64,000 nucleotides of DNA from JARFQH01 sp963825595 (GCA_963825595.1 CAWGUE010000013.1:248001-312000), one strand, 5' to 3'. Counted from the first letter of the stretch, positions 1-9,233 are shown. Numbers and translations: made by a program. Notes: generated by a model not told the origin, from the letters alone.

Positions 1-30
1 CACAGTGGTTTACCGAATGTTTACTGAATG
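1..30. repeat. Left-edge attachment-site footprint (partial)
   Basis: Positions 7-30 carry TTTACCGAATG followed by a near copy (TTTACTGAATG). The same doubled motif follows the tmRNA 3'-end copies at 11326 and 13087. The tmRNA-like part, if present, lies outside the window to the left. I read this as the right part of another ssrA attachment scar, which would be the left limit of the first island. That is an inference from the shared motif only. Confidence 0.45.
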
Positions 31-100
31 CCAATTTAGGATTTTTAGCGGAAACATCTCTTGCCGGGCGGGCTGCAGAGAGGGGCAACCGTCGATGGGC

Positions 101-1582
101 TCACGTCCCGCAAAAGGTTCGGTAGGGCTGCACCGAAGGGGGCGGTGGCAGGTGATAGCCGGCCTGTTCCGGCGGATCCTGGTAGGGTTGGGACAAGAAA
201 CCCAGCAGTTTTTCCATGACCGTAAAATCGGCCCGCTCCACGGCCGCCTCCAAGGCCTCTTCCACCCGATGGTTGCGAGGGATGATCGCCGGGTTCTGGG
301 TGTTCATGAGCCGGCGGGCTGCCTTCCAGGAATCAGGTTGCCGTTTTAACCGGGCCTGCCAGCGCTCGAACCACTGCTTAAAATCCGGGGCCCGGAACAC
401 GGAGGCCTCCGGCAAGGAACCGGATGCCAGGTCGCGGAAGGTGTTGGTAAAATCCGCCCCGTGTCGGTGCATGCAATCGAGCAGGTCCTCCACCAGGGCG
501 CCGTCATCCGATTCCTGGTTCAGCAGTCCCAGTTTGGCTCGCATGCCCGCCAGCCAGTAATGACGGAAGGTGTCTGAAAATCCAGAGATTGCCTCTTTTG
601 CCATCGATACGGCCTCTTGCGGATCCTCGTGAATTAGCGGCAAAAGCGTCTCGGCAAACCGGGCAAGATTCCATTGGGCGATCAGCGGCTGACGGCCGTA
701 AGCGTATCGGCCCTTGTGATCGATGGAACTGAAGACGGTATTCGGATCGTAGGCATCCATGAACGCGCAGGGGCCGTAGTCAATGGTTTCACCGCAAAGG
801 GCCATGTTGTCCGTGTTCATGACGCCGTGGATGAAGCCAACCAGCAGCCAGCGGGCCACCAGGGACGCCTGTCGCTTATTGACGGCACCAAGCAGGGCAA
901 GATACGGATTCCCGTCCGTGGCCAGATCAGGAAAGTGGCGACGGATGGTGTAATCCGCCAGCGTCCGGACCTCGTTGGGGTTGCCCCTCGCCGCCGCATA
1001 CTCGAAGGTGCCCACGCGGATGTGGCTGGCCGCCGTGCGGGTGAGAATCGCCCCCTGCAGGGCGGTTTCACGGAACACCTGTTCACCAGTGGTCACCACC
1101 GCAAGGCTGCGGGTCGTCGGTATGTCCAAGGCGTATAAGGCCTCGCTGATGATATACTCCCGAAGCATCGGCCCCAGGGCCGCCCGCCCGTCCCCCTGCC
1201 GCGAAAACGGGGTCCTGCCGGACCCTTTGTACTGGATGTCGAAGCGCTCACCTTTCGGTGTCACTTGCTCGCCCAGCAGTATTGCCCGCCCATCGCCCAG
1301 CATGGTGAAATAACCGAACTGATGCCCCGCGTAGGCCTGAGCGAGAGGCTCGGCCCCCTCGGGGATTCTGTTGCCCGAGAAAACGGCGGCGCCCTCGTCG
1401 CCCTTTAGGGCATCGGGGTTTAGCCCCAAAAACTGCGCCAGCGCTGCGTTGAAAACCACGAGTTTCGGCGTGCGCACCGGTACTGGATTCAGCCGGACAT
1501 AGAAAGCCTCCGGCAACCGTGCGTAGCTGTTCTCGAATTTCCACCCGGCGTCCGGGTGGTTTTGTCCGCTGCTGGGCGTCAT
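101..1582 (-). CDS. selO: SelO/YdiU family protein adenylyltransferase
   Basis: This 493-residue protein has a pseudokinase-like fold and is expected to transfer AMP from ATP to Ser/Thr/Tyr of target proteins, a redox-linked activity known for E. coli and Pseudomonas SelO. Family marks include AGHQFG and GDGRAILLGEQ near residues 80-110, the KGSGRTPFSRQGDGRA nucleotide-binding segment near 120, and HGVMNTDNM with a DYGP metal motif near 250-265. The C-terminus ends FCGT, with cysteine third from the end where eukaryotic SelO carries selenocysteine. The start at 1582 has a perfect AGGAGG 6 bases upstream; an in-frame ATG at 1621 lacks one. The length is normal and the gene stands alone on this strand. 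Confidence 0.93.
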   Translation of the reverse strand: MTPSSGQNHPDAGWKFENSYARLPEAFYVRLNPVPVRTPKLVVFNAALAQFLGLNPDALKGDEGAAVFSGNRIPEGAEPLAQAYAGHQFGYFTMLGDGRAILLGEQVTPKGERFDIQYKGSGRTPFSRQGDGRAALGPMLREYIISEALYALDIPTTRSLAVVTTGEQVFRETALQGAILTRTAASHIRVGTFEYAAARGNPNEVRTLADYTIRRHFPDLATDGNPYLALLGAVNKRQASLVARWLLVGFIHGVMNTDNMALCGETIDYGPCAFMDAYDPNTVFSSIDHKGRYAYGRQPLIAQWNLARFAETLLPLIHEDPQEAVSMAKEAISGFSDTFRHYWLAGMRAKLGLLNQESDDGALVEDLLDCMHRHGADFTNTFRDLASGSLPEASVFRAPDFKQWFERWQARLKRQPDSWKAARRLMNTQNPAIIPRNHRVEEALEAAVERADFTVMEKLLGFLSQPYQDPPEQAGYHLPPPPSVQPYRTFCGT

Positions 1583-1907
1583 AGAATCCTCCTGCCTCTC
1601 AAATGAAGTGTTTGACAACAAAACATTGGGCTAAGATACCCGGAGGTCAAGAGGAAGCGTGCACAAAATGACGTCCGTTTAGGTACGTTGCCGGTACCAA
1701 ATGGGGCACACGACGCCTATACGAACATGGATCGATTAAAAGAGCTTGAACGATCAATAGCATTGCCACCTCACCCCGGGGCAATCATTAGGGTGAGAAT
1801 CATTTCCAAACCATCATATTGATGGGTAGCGAAAATGAAAAGTGCGAAAAACTCTGGACACTACCCATTTGACCAAAATATAGGAGAAATTATCGCTGCG
1901 TTACATA
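1583..1907. other. Intergenic region, nothing recognised
   Basis: An AT-rich spacer between two minus-strand genes. It should contain the selO promoter near its left side. I see no convincing ORF with a ribosome binding site, no strong hairpin and no repeat shared with the rest of the window. Confidence 0.5.
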
Positions 1908-2909
1908 TTAAAGAACAAGAACCTGTTTACCCATCATTGTTCCACTTTCTTGTTTAATGTGCATTGCCTGAATATTCTCAGGCGTTAGACCATTCAAGGT
2001 CTTCTGTCTTGTTGTAACAAGGGTACCTTCATCTAATAGCCCAGCTACAGTTGAAAGTAATTTCCCCTGCTCGGACATATCATCGGTCTCGAACATTGAT
2101 CTGGTATACATAAATTCCCAGGAAAGGGTGACGCTCTTTAGTTTAAACACGGTGATGTCCAATGAATCCAGCGGGTCATCGATGAAAACAATATGGCCTT
2201 GAGGACGGATGCATTCAGCCATCACCTTCCAATGCCTTTCCATTTGAGTCGTACAAAAGATGGCGTCAACTGAATCGGTTCCGGTTGCCTTTAGCTCTTC
2301 ATAAAGACTGTTTCTGTGGTTCAGGATAGTGTCAGCACCTAAATTCTTGCACCATTCAACTGTTTCCGCCCTCGATGCTGTTGCAAACACTTTCAATCCA
2401 GCCCAATGAGCCAACTGTGTTGCTATGGAACCAACGCCTCCCGCACCACCTATTATCAGAATGCTTTTACCGGAGTTGGCACCTGCTTCCGGGACAAAAC
2501 CCAACCGCTCAAACAGCCCCTCCCACGCAGTTATTGACGTCAAAGGCATGGCCGCGGCATCTTCAGGTGAGAGGTTTTTCGGAGCTAACGCAGCTATTCG
2601 CTGATCTACCAGATGATATTCACTATTGCTCCCTGGTCGGGTTATATCACCCGCATAAAAAACCTTATCTCCTGATTTAAATCCGGTCACGCCGTCGCCG
2701 GTTTTCTCGACAATCCCATAGGCATCCCAGCCAAGCACGCTATCTTTCTCTGACCGTTGGCGAACCTTTGTATCTACAGGATTCATACCGATGGCAATGA
2801 CGCGTACCAGGAGATCCTTTGTTCCCGGTTCAGGTATTGGCTGTTCTTCCAAAATAAAGGCTCCAGCGTCTTGTGCTTCGCTACCACTTTTTGCAACTAT
2901 TGCTTTCAT
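1908..2909 (-). CDS. Zinc-type alcohol dehydrogenase-like / quinone reductase (MDR family)
   Basis: A 333-residue medium-chain dehydrogenase/reductase. The N-terminal GroES-like domain holds IGMNPVDTKVRQ, and the Rossmann domain near residue 150 has GGAGGVGSIATQLA for NAD(P)H binding. The usual catalytic zinc cysteine is absent and the position reads N-P-V-D, as in the quinone-oxidoreductase-like subgroup annotated as zinc-binding alcohol dehydrogenase family 1. It probably reduces small quinones or enones in the cytosol; the substrate is unknown. The start at 2909 is preceded by GGAGG with 6 bases spacing, while the ATG at 2921 overlaps that signal. The base composition is visibly more AT-rich than selO, which fits an acquired gene. 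Confidence 0.85.
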   Translation of the reverse strand: MKAIVAKSGSEAQDAGAFILEEQPIPEPGTKDLLVRVIAIGMNPVDTKVRQRSEKDSVLGWDAYGIVEKTGDGVTGFKSGDKVFYAGDITRPGSNSEYHLVDQRIAALAPKNLSPEDAAAMPLTSITAWEGLFERLGFVPEAGANSGKSILIIGGAGGVGSIATQLAHWAGLKVFATASRAETVEWCKNLGADTILNHRNSLYEELKATGTDSVDAIFCTTQMERHWKVMAECIRPQGHIVFIDDPLDSLDITVFKLKSVTLSWEFMYTRSMFETDDMSEQGKLLSTVAGLLDEGTLVTTRQKTLNGLTPENIQAMHIKQESGTMMGKQVLVL

Positions 2910-3572
2910 GTGTTCCTCCATTTAATTAGAAAAAATCATTATCAATCAGATTTGTTTCCAACTTGCTCTTACGATATGACAAATTAAAAATTATGCAAAT
3001 TAATAGTTGTCATATCCCGCATGACTATTTATCATGGTGGTTATGGTAAAAGGACTCGCTTTCATCCATAAATCGGTGTGCATTTTGATCACGGTTGATC
3101 GCGTCTTAGAATTACCTTCTTGACGGAAAAAGGTGGTTTAAGGAAGATAAACAGTAGAGTCTGTATTTATCCTCTAACCCCAAAGTCCTTACACCCATGT
3201 TTTTGCCCCTGAAAAGTGTTCTCTAAGTCTGATAAACGACCGCTATTGGCAGATTTCTTGATAAAATACACATACAAAATTTGGTCCGACAATAGAGTGT
3301 TTAGAGTGTTAGGGTGTCTTTTTTTGCCGGTCCAGCATCGGTATCGGCTGGGTTGCCTTCGCTGATCATGCAGTCCAGGTTCAGATAGGATCCACCGCCC
3401 CCCTCTTCACCCATTGATATTTTAGGTTTTCCATATTGTGTCTTCGAATATCCTTGGGGAGATGTTTATTTTAGATGCTTTGCCCTTTTAATTCGATTGT
3501 GCTAAGTAGAATCAATGTATACAAATGTACTTTTACTCCTTCACCCAAATCATGTTTAAGATAGGAGCCTAT
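2910..3572. other. Intergenic region with transposon relic
   Basis: About 660 AT-rich bases between divergent genes. The main content is a relic of the REP-associated transposase element at 3103-3292, described separately. The right part should contain the promoter of the CBS gene; I could not fix its boxes. No protein gene is supported. Confidence 0.6.
3103..3292 (+). mobile_element. Internally deleted relic of the REP-associated transposase element
   Basis: Bases 3103-3177 match the 5' flank of the full element around 6329-6404. Bases 3178-3292 match its 3' end from about 7127 to 7238, including the end sequence TTTGGTCCGACAA. The join falls after a shared CCTCTAA, so almost all of the transposase gene is missing. 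The left terminal repeat TTGTCGGACC is not found upstream, so the relic is also truncated on the left. Its internal hairpin (ACCTTCTTGA...AAAAAGGT) is decayed relative to the full copy. Confidence 0.85.
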
Positions 3573-4121
3573 ATGGATAAAATTAAAGTGAAAGAAATAA
3601 TGATCCCGATTTTAAATTACGTGACAGTTCAAAAAGAAAATAGCCTGGTTGAGGTTTTACAGTCTTTGGAGCAGGCCCGGAAATCAGAGAACGAACATGC
3701 CCATCGAGACGCAATTGTGGTCGATACAAACGGTGTTTTTATAGGAAAATTAACCATGGTCGATGTTTTTCGGGCCTTGGAGCCTAATTATACAAAGGTC
3801 GAACAACAACAGGAAAAGGGTTTCCTTACTGCCGATTTTGTCATGAAGGCTGCCAAAGATTTTAATTTGTGGATTGAACCCACGCAAACCATTTGCGAGC
3901 GAGGCAGCCGCTTAAAGGTTTCAGAGGTAATGCATACCCCAGAAAAAATGGAATATATCAAAGAAACAGCCACGCTTGAAGAAGCTTTGCATTTATATGT
4001 TATGGGCATCCATCAGCCACTTATCGTGAACAATGAGGACGGTAAAGTTACAGGCGTTTTGCGGTTTGGTGATGTTTTTGAAGCCGTCAGAAAACGATTG
4101 TTGAACTGCAGTAGTGCTTAA
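3573..4121 (+). CDS. CBS domain protein
   Basis: A 182-residue protein made of a pair of CBS domains and little else. The first spans roughly residues 5-75 (GKLTMVDVFRAL at its end), the second residues 115-175 (VSEVMHTP to GVLRFGDVFEAV). Such pairs bind adenine nucleotides and act as energy sensors, either alone or on a partner transporter or enzyme. No catalytic domain is attached. The start at 3573 has AGGAG 5 bases upstream; upstream in-frame ATG codons lack such a signal. It lies between AT-rich spacers and upstream of an SLC13 permease, but a 240-base gap argues against one operon. Confidence 0.85.
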   Translation: MDKIKVKEIMIPILNYVTVQKENSLVEVLQSLEQARKSENEHAHRDAIVVDTNGVFIGKLTMVDVFRALEPNYTKVEQQQEKGFLTADFVMKAAKDFNLWIEPTQTICERGSRLKVSEVMHTPEKMEYIKETATLEEALHLYVMGIHQPLIVNNEDGKVTGVLRFGDVFEAVRKRLLNCSSA

Positions 4122-4363
4122 ATTTTTGATTTTAAATGGTGATTACTGCTGAAGTGTCTGATCATTAAATTCAAGGAGTAAAGTCTACATAACGCAGTGA
4201 TCCCGCAGATATCAACCTCCAGAAATACCAATGTGTTTGAAAATAATCATAACACACCATATCATGCAAAGATTTTCACCCCCGTGGTACGCTGGGGATG
4301 ACCAAAGCATATCTGTCCTGATCAATTACTGACGCCGTTTCACACAACAATGGAGTTACACGC

Positions 4364-6205
4364 TTGCCCCTTCCCCTGCCACCCAATGCCCATGCCCTGG
4401 CCGTGCTGATCCTTACCGCTGTTTCCCTGATCCTGTTCACCCGTGAAAAGATACCCCTCGAGTCCTCCAGTTTCCTGGTGCTCATCGCTCTGGCCGTTGG
4501 GTTCGAAGTCTTTCCGTTCCAGTCGGACGGAGGCGTTTTACACGCCGTGGACTTTTTCCGTGGTTTCGGACATGAGGCGCTGGTTGCCGTCTGCGCCCTG
4601 ATGATCGCCGGGCAGGGTATAGTCCGCACGGGGGCTCTGGAACCTGTGGGAAGGGTGCTGACGCGGCTCTGGAAGGTGAGCCCGAGCATCTCCCTGCTGC
4701 TGACCCTTGTGGTCGGGGCCTTTATCAGCGCGTTCATAAACAATGTTCCCGTTGTCGTACTGTTTCTCCCCATTTTGATCAACGTTTCGCTGCGTACGGG
4801 CATGAAAGCCTCTTCCGTGTTGATGCCCATGGGATTCAGCACCCTGCTGGGGGGCGCGTGCACCACCATCGGAACCTCCACAAATCTGCTGGTGGTCTCC
4901 GTGGCAGCAGAGATGGGCTTGAAACGGATGGATATGTTCGATTTCCTGGTGCCGGCAGCCATTGCCGGAAGCATCGGTATCGCGTATCTCTGGCTCGTGG
5001 CGCCTCGGATCATACCGGAGCGTGAACCAACCCTGGCAGACACGTCTCCCAGGGTTTTCTCCGCCCATCTTGCCATTCTTGAAGGAAGCCCGGTTGAAGG
5101 AAAGACGCTGGCCGAAGCCAGAAAAAAAGTTGATGGGGCCATGAAAGTCACGAGCGTGGAGCGCGGGCTTGACAACTTCATGATACCCTTTCCCTCCCTG
5201 GTGCTGAAAGCCGGCGACCATCTGGTTATCCGTGACACGCCCGATCGCCTGAAGGAGTTTGAAAAGATACTGGAGGGAACGCTCTATGCGGATGATGCCA
5301 TGATCGCTCCCGTTGACGAGGAGCACCCGTTAGAGGATGAAGATCAGCAGATCGCGGAGGTTGTCCTCATAGAAGGCTCCCACCTCGTGGGAAGAACTCT
5401 CAGCGGAATCCGATTCGCGGATCGTTACGGGATGATTACGCTGGCCCTGCACAGGGCGGGCAAGCACCCGGAAAAGTTATACAATGAAATCGGGGATATC
5501 CGTCTGAAGGCCGGGGATATCCTCCTGGTTCAGGGGCCCCGAGAACAGATCGCCGGTCTCAAAAAAGAAAAGGATTTTCTCGTACTCGATGCCACGGCGG
5601 ATCTGCCTTTTGCTCGTAAGGCACCGGTGGCCCTGCTCATTATGCTGGGCATCATTGTTTCGGCCGCCGTGGGGTTTCTACCCATCGCCATCAGCGCGTC
5701 GCTCGGGGCGCTGTTGATGATCTTAACCGGATGCCTGGGATGGCGTGATGCCACGAGTGCACTGAATGCACAGGTCATCCTTATCGTGGCCGCAAGTCTG
5801 GCCATCGGGGTTGCACTGCTCAACACGGGCGGTGCGGATTACCTGGCACAGCTTTTTGTTGCCCTGGTAGGGAACACTTCGCCCGCCTTCGTGATCAGCG
5901 GGCTGATGCTTCTGATGGGCATCCTCACCAACATCGTTTCCAACAACGCAGCAGCGGTCATCGGCACCCCCATCGCTGTTTCAATTGCCGCCCAGATGGG
6001 ACAGCCGGCCGAACCGTTTGTCTTGGCCGTACTCTTCGGGGCCAATATGAGCTATGCTACACCGATGGCCTACAAGACCAACCTGCTGGTCATGAACGCG
6101 GGGAATTACACCTTCAACGATTTCCTCCGAATTGGGGTGCCGCTGCTTCTAATAATGTGGGTTACGCTTTCCTGGTTGCTTCCTACCATTTACGGTATAA
6201 AATAA
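4364..6205 (+). CDS. SLC13/DASS family permease with two TrkA-C (RCK_C) domains
   Basis: A 613-residue inner-membrane transporter. The N-terminal half (residues 1-210) has about six hydrophobic segments including FINNVPVVVLFLPI and the TTIGTSTNLLV re-entrant motif typical of Na+/dicarboxylate or sulfate symporters. Residues 220-400 are cytosolic and contain two TrkA-C-like domains (each ending near AGDHLVIRD and AGDILLVQG). The C-terminal half repeats the membrane fold with NIVSNNAAAVIGTPIA. The substrate cannot be told; sulfate and dicarboxylates are both known in this group. The start is a TTG at 4364 with GGAG 8 bases upstream; no ATG in frame fits the conserved N-terminus. Confidence 0.85.
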   Translation: MPLPLPPNAHALAVLILTAVSLILFTREKIPLESSSFLVLIALAVGFEVFPFQSDGGVLHAVDFFRGFGHEALVAVCALMIAGQGIVRTGALEPVGRVLTRLWKVSPSISLLLTLVVGAFISAFINNVPVVVLFLPILINVSLRTGMKASSVLMPMGFSTLLGGACTTIGTSTNLLVVSVAAEMGLKRMDMFDFLVPAAIAGSIGIAYLWLVAPRIIPEREPTLADTSPRVFSAHLAILEGSPVEGKTLAEARKKVDGAMKVTSVERGLDNFMIPFPSLVLKAGDHLVIRDTPDRLKEFEKILEGTLYADDAMIAPVDEEHPLEDEDQQIAEVVLIEGSHLVGRTLSGIRFADRYGMITLALHRAGKHPEKLYNEIGDIRLKAGDILLVQGPREQIAGLKKEKDFLVLDATADLPFARKAPVALLIMLGIIVSAAVGFLPIAISASLGALLMILTGCLGWRDATSALNAQVILIVAASLAIGVALLNTGGADYLAQLFVALVGNTSPAFVISGLMLLMGILTNIVSNNAAAVIGTPIAVSIAAQMGQPAEPFVLAVLFGANMSYATPMAYKTNLLVMNAGNYTFNDFLRIGVPLLLIMWVTLSWLLPTIYGIK

Positions 6206-6225
6206 CACCCGCAAAGATGAATAAA

Positions 6226-6264
6226 TGAATACCTGAATACTTGAATATTGAATACTTGAATACT
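6226..6264 (+). repeat. Short tandem repeat TGAATACT
   Basis: Five tandem copies of TGAATACT or close variants (TGAATACC, TGAATAT) directly abut the left end of the transposase element. They do not recur elsewhere in the window. They could mark the insertion target or simply be slippage. Confidence 0.7.
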
Positions 6265-7238
6265 TGTCGGACCGAATTAACTTATTGAAAATCAATGATA
6301 TAAGTGCTAACTGAGGGACTGTATGGGGTCTTAGACTTACCTTTTTGATGTCAAAAAGGTGGTTTTAAGGAAGATCAACAGTAGAATCTGTATTTATCCT
6401 CTAAAACGATTTTAATGATCAATGGCTCGCGCAAATAGACATCATCTACCTGGCTATGTCTGGCATATTACCCATCGATGTCACAAGAGAGAATTCCTGT
6501 TAAAATTTGATAAAGATAAATACCGGTGGATACATTGGGCGTTTGAAGCCAAAAAAAGATTTGGACTAAAAATTCTAAACTATACCGCTACATCCAATCA
6601 CATTCATTTACTAGTCTACGACGGCAAAGTGAATATCATTCCGAAATCAATCCAACTCATAGCCGGCAGAACGGCAAGAGAATATAATCAAAGAAAGAAC
6701 CGAACGGGAGCATTCTGGCAAGACCGCTATCATGCGACCGCTGTCAAAACCGGCAACCATTTAATCCGATGCTTGGCGTATATTGATCTAAATATGGTGA
6801 GAGCCGGTGTTGTGCGCCATCCTTGTGAATGGAAGTTTGGTGGATATAATGAAATCCAAAATCCAAAGCAGCGTTATTCACTGATAGACAGGCAAAAATT
6901 AACCGCTTTGCTTGGTATCAAAGACAGCAATCAGCTAGCGGATTATCATCGCAATTGGGTAGAGGAAATTTTGAAAATTGGTTCAAACCAACGCGATGCG
7001 AAATGGACGGAAAGCATAGCTGTTGGTGATAAAGATTTTATAATGGAGGCCAAAGCCAAACTGGGTGCCAAGGCAAGGGGCCGTAGAGCATTGGAGAATG
7101 ATAAAGATTATGAACTTAGAGAATCCCAAAGTCCTTACACCCATGTTTATGCCCCTGAAAAGTGTTCTCTAAGGCTGATAAACGACCACTATTGGCGGAT
7201 TTCTTAATAAAATACACATATATAGTTTGGTCCGACAA
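6264..7238 (+). mobile_element. REP-associated tyrosine transposase element with terminal inverted repeats
   Basis: A 975-base unit bounded by TTGTCGGACCGAA at 6264 and its inverted counterpart TTTGGTCCGACAA ending at 7238 (12 of 13 match). A perfect 10-base-arm hairpin, ACCTTTTTGA-tg-TCAAAAAGGT, lies at 6339-6360 between the left end and the transposase start. Parts of the same element occur at 3103-3292 and 10717-10834, and the hairpin arms change together in the latter. Y1 transposases normally recognise subterminal hairpins rather than terminal inverted repeats, so the combination is notable. No clear target duplication was found. Confidence 0.85.
6422..7207 (+). CDS. REP-associated tyrosine transposase (Y1/IS200-like, TnpA_REP)
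   Basis: A 261-residue HUH-type single-strand nuclease. The HUH motif reads SNHIHLLV near residue 60. The candidate nucleophile tyrosine is in AREYNQRKNRTG near residue 95, followed by the family signature FWQDRYHATAV and YIDLNMVRAGVV. Such proteins cut and join single-stranded DNA at hairpin-bearing repeats. The ORF is complete and lies inside the inverted repeats of the element. No Shine-Dalgarno sequence is visible before the ATG, so expression may be weak, as is usual for transposases. AT-rich codon use differs from the GC-rich genes on either side. Confidence 0.93.
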   Translation: MARANRHHLPGYVWHITHRCHKREFLLKFDKDKYRWIHWAFEAKKRFGLKILNYTATSNHIHLLVYDGKVNIIPKSIQLIAGRTAREYNQRKNRTGAFWQDRYHATAVKTGNHLIRCLAYIDLNMVRAGVVRHPCEWKFGGYNEIQNPKQRYSLIDRQKLTALLGIKDSNQLADYHRNWVEEILKIGSNQRDAKWTESIAVGDKDFIMEAKAKLGAKARGRRALENDKDYELRESQSPYTHVYAPEKCSLRLINDHYWRIS

Positions 7239-7307
7239 CATCGAAATTCTAAGGTAATCCCTTCCCAATGCTGATACGAAATACCCACGCTTCAGATATG
7301 GATTATA

Positions 7308-8237
7308 TTATGGAACGAGCCAGATCGCGCAGTCGGAAGCTCGGCTGATAATGTAGCGCGATACCCGACCCATGAAGAAGGCTTTTTCAATACCTCTCCG
7401 GCCGATCACCAGCGTACCGTAGTTTCCTTTTTCTGCATATTTCAGCACGGCTTTTCCGGTATTGCCACCTTTTATGGTGACCGTTTCGATCTGTTCGTCT
7501 GAAATGCCGCTGTCTTTGAATTTTTGCAATGCATGGGCGTAAAACAGATCGATGCAGGCTTTATCCCCCCTGGCGACGATTTCCTCCAACGCGTCACCGG
7601 GTTCATCGCCGAAATCAACCTCGCAATAATCGCGGGCCTTGCTGGTGACATGAAGAAGAGTTAGGCGAGCGTCCGGCATGCCGGTGAGCATGAAGCTGAG
7701 GTGATCGATAGCACGAAGTGAAGCCTCGGATCCATCGACGGCAACGGCAAATCTGCTGCCGGTGACCTTGCCATCGACCAGCCATACCGGCGTGACCTGC
7801 GAATGTTCGATAATATTGGCTGAGGCACTCTCCAAGACTATTTCCTGCAGGCGTGATAACCCTCTACGGCCAATTACGATGGCGTCATAACGATTCTCCT
7901 GACTGTATTCAAGAATGTCTTTGGCCAGACCCAATTTCCTTTGACGCGTGGCGATTTCGATTCGCTCTTCATTGATACCCTGGCGCACCATTTCATTACG
8001 CAGTTCGTCAAGTAACCTGTGAGCGGATTCCTTGTTCCTCCTCTGAAGTTTTTCAAGTTCTGTTTTCGTTGCGATATTCTTTTGGGCTTCATCGCTTAAA
8101 AACAATGAAATCATTGGCTGGACATGAAAAAGCACATAGTGTAAATCGGGAATGAATGCTGACGCCTGGACGGCGTATTGGACCGCATTTTTTGAATGCC
8201 GCGAGTCATCTGCAGAAACAAGAACCTTTTTTCGCAT
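7308..8237 (-). CDS. Tandem universal stress protein (two UspA domains)
   Basis: A 309-residue cytosolic protein with two UspA domains, about residues 1-150 and 155-309. Both begin with a beta strand and Asp typical of the fold (VLVSADDS, FAVAVDGSEAS). The ATP loop G-x2-G-x9-G-S is only partly kept: the repeats read GRRG followed by ES and VS where GS is expected, so nucleotide binding may be altered. The family helps survival under stress, low oxygen or growth arrest. The start at 8237 has GGAGG 7 bases upstream. It lies beside a coiled-coil stress protein and a cardiolipin synthase on the other strand, suggesting a small stress module. Confidence 0.9.
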   Translation of the reverse strand: MRKKVLVSADDSRHSKNAVQYAVQASAFIPDLHYVLFHVQPMISLFLSDEAQKNIATKTELEKLQRRNKESAHRLLDELRNEMVRQGINEERIEIATRQRKLGLAKDILEYSQENRYDAIVIGRRGLSRLQEIVLESASANIIEHSQVTPVWLVDGKVTGSRFAVAVDGSEASLRAIDHLSFMLTGMPDARLTLLHVTSKARDYCEVDFGDEPGDALEEIVARGDKACIDLFYAHALQKFKDSGISDEQIETVTIKGGNTGKAVLKYAEKGNYGTLVIGRRGIEKAFFMGRVSRYIISRASDCAIWLVP

Positions 8238-8832
8238 GGAATGCCCTCCGTAGATTGTTTATTGTTAGGTTGAGCGGTTTCCAGCCCAGGCGGGATTCAC
8301 GGTTCCCAGTTAAAGTGCCATAACTGGTCTCTAACAATCGTGTTACGCATTTATTGGGTTGCATCTATGTTCCCCCGATGGGTGAAAGCGGTCAATCCAA
8401 GAAATGGAGTGAAAAGTTAAAGACATGTGAATTTTATCACCTTTTAACCCTGAACTTGAACCGATCAGTTTATGATATTCCGTCCTTATACGTGTCTTTA
8501 CAAAAAATCCTGATTGTGATTGCAAAATAATTACCAAATATACTGCACAAAATTGGAGTGGCAAGTTCTTTTTGAATTATCACTTCCTCACGCGGTACTT
8601 GTCAAATAACAGGACAGGGTATACCTTACTTTCTTTGACCATTCGGTAACGGGCCGACCGCGCCTCGTGGTTTAGATCGGGAGCGCAATCTCGTGAATAT
8701 CATTTGTGGAGAATGACAACAGGAACTCGCCTTATTAAACCGTTCGGTAAAATTCAACTTATCCGGAGACGATGAGTTAAAATTCTTTTCTCGAACACTT
8801 CCTATAAGCAGCACTAGTGTTAGGAGATGAAA
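8238..8832. other. Intergenic region between divergent stress genes
   Basis: About 600 bases holding the promoters of the tandem UspA (leftward) and the coiled-coil protein (rightward). Open frames here lack ribosome binding sites and protein-like composition. I see no repeat or strong hairpin. Confidence 0.5.
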
Positions 8833-9138
8833 ATGCCTCAAAATAGGAAAGAGCTTCTGGAACAGCTGAAAAAAAAGTTTGACGACCTGAACTACCGCTG
8901 GAACATCGAGCGCAACAAGTATGAAGCCAATGCCCAGCATGCCGGTGCTGAGGCACGCAAGAAATTTGACGATAAACAGAAGGAGTTTACAAAGATTCGC
9001 AACGACATGAAAGAAAAGATCAGCGCTCTTGAAGTTGCCAGTGAAAACGCCTGGGAAGATCTGAAGGATGGTGCGGAGAAAACCTGGAATGCACTGAACG
9101 AGGCCTTTGACAAAGCGAGCTCCCACTTCAGAAAATAG
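8833..9138 (+). CDS. Small coiled-coil stress protein (sll1863-like)
   Basis: A 101-residue, highly charged, entirely helical protein without signal peptide or membrane segment. Residues 5-70 form a long predicted coiled coil; the end carries NAWEDLKDGAEKTWNAL. It resembles the small family named after cyanobacterial sll1863, whose members sit in stress-related loci; the biochemical role is unknown. A second member lies at 50115-50432 with the same WEDLK tail. The start at 8833 has TAGGAG 6 bases upstream; the ATG at 8827 overlaps that signal. A cardiolipin synthase follows after 95 bases. Confidence 0.8.
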   Translation: MPQNRKELLEQLKKKFDDLNYRWNIERNKYEANAQHAGAEARKKFDDKQKEFTKIRNDMKEKISALEVASENAWEDLKDGAEKTWNALNEAFDKASSHFRK

Positions 9139-9233
9139 TACCATAGTGTCAATACCAGACTGAATCCGATAATGCACCCTAACATCTGCGAACCTTCGAA
9201 TTATGCAGGCATTCTTCGAAAGGCATCACACTC

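Noticed and set aside
75..103. UGA stop after FCGT in SelO as a possible selenocysteine codon
   Set aside because: Bacterial SelO proteins commonly end in FCGT, with the cysteine already in the place of the eukaryotic selenocysteine. The sequence after the TGA shows no family similarity.
4276..5238. Long minus-strand frame (320 codons) opposite the SLC13 permease
   Set aside because: It is low-complexity and antisense to a clear transporter gene; no family match or start signal.
6226..6264. CRISPR-like repeats
   Set aside because: The TGAATACT units are 8 bases long with no spacers. No other regularly spaced repeat array was found in the window.
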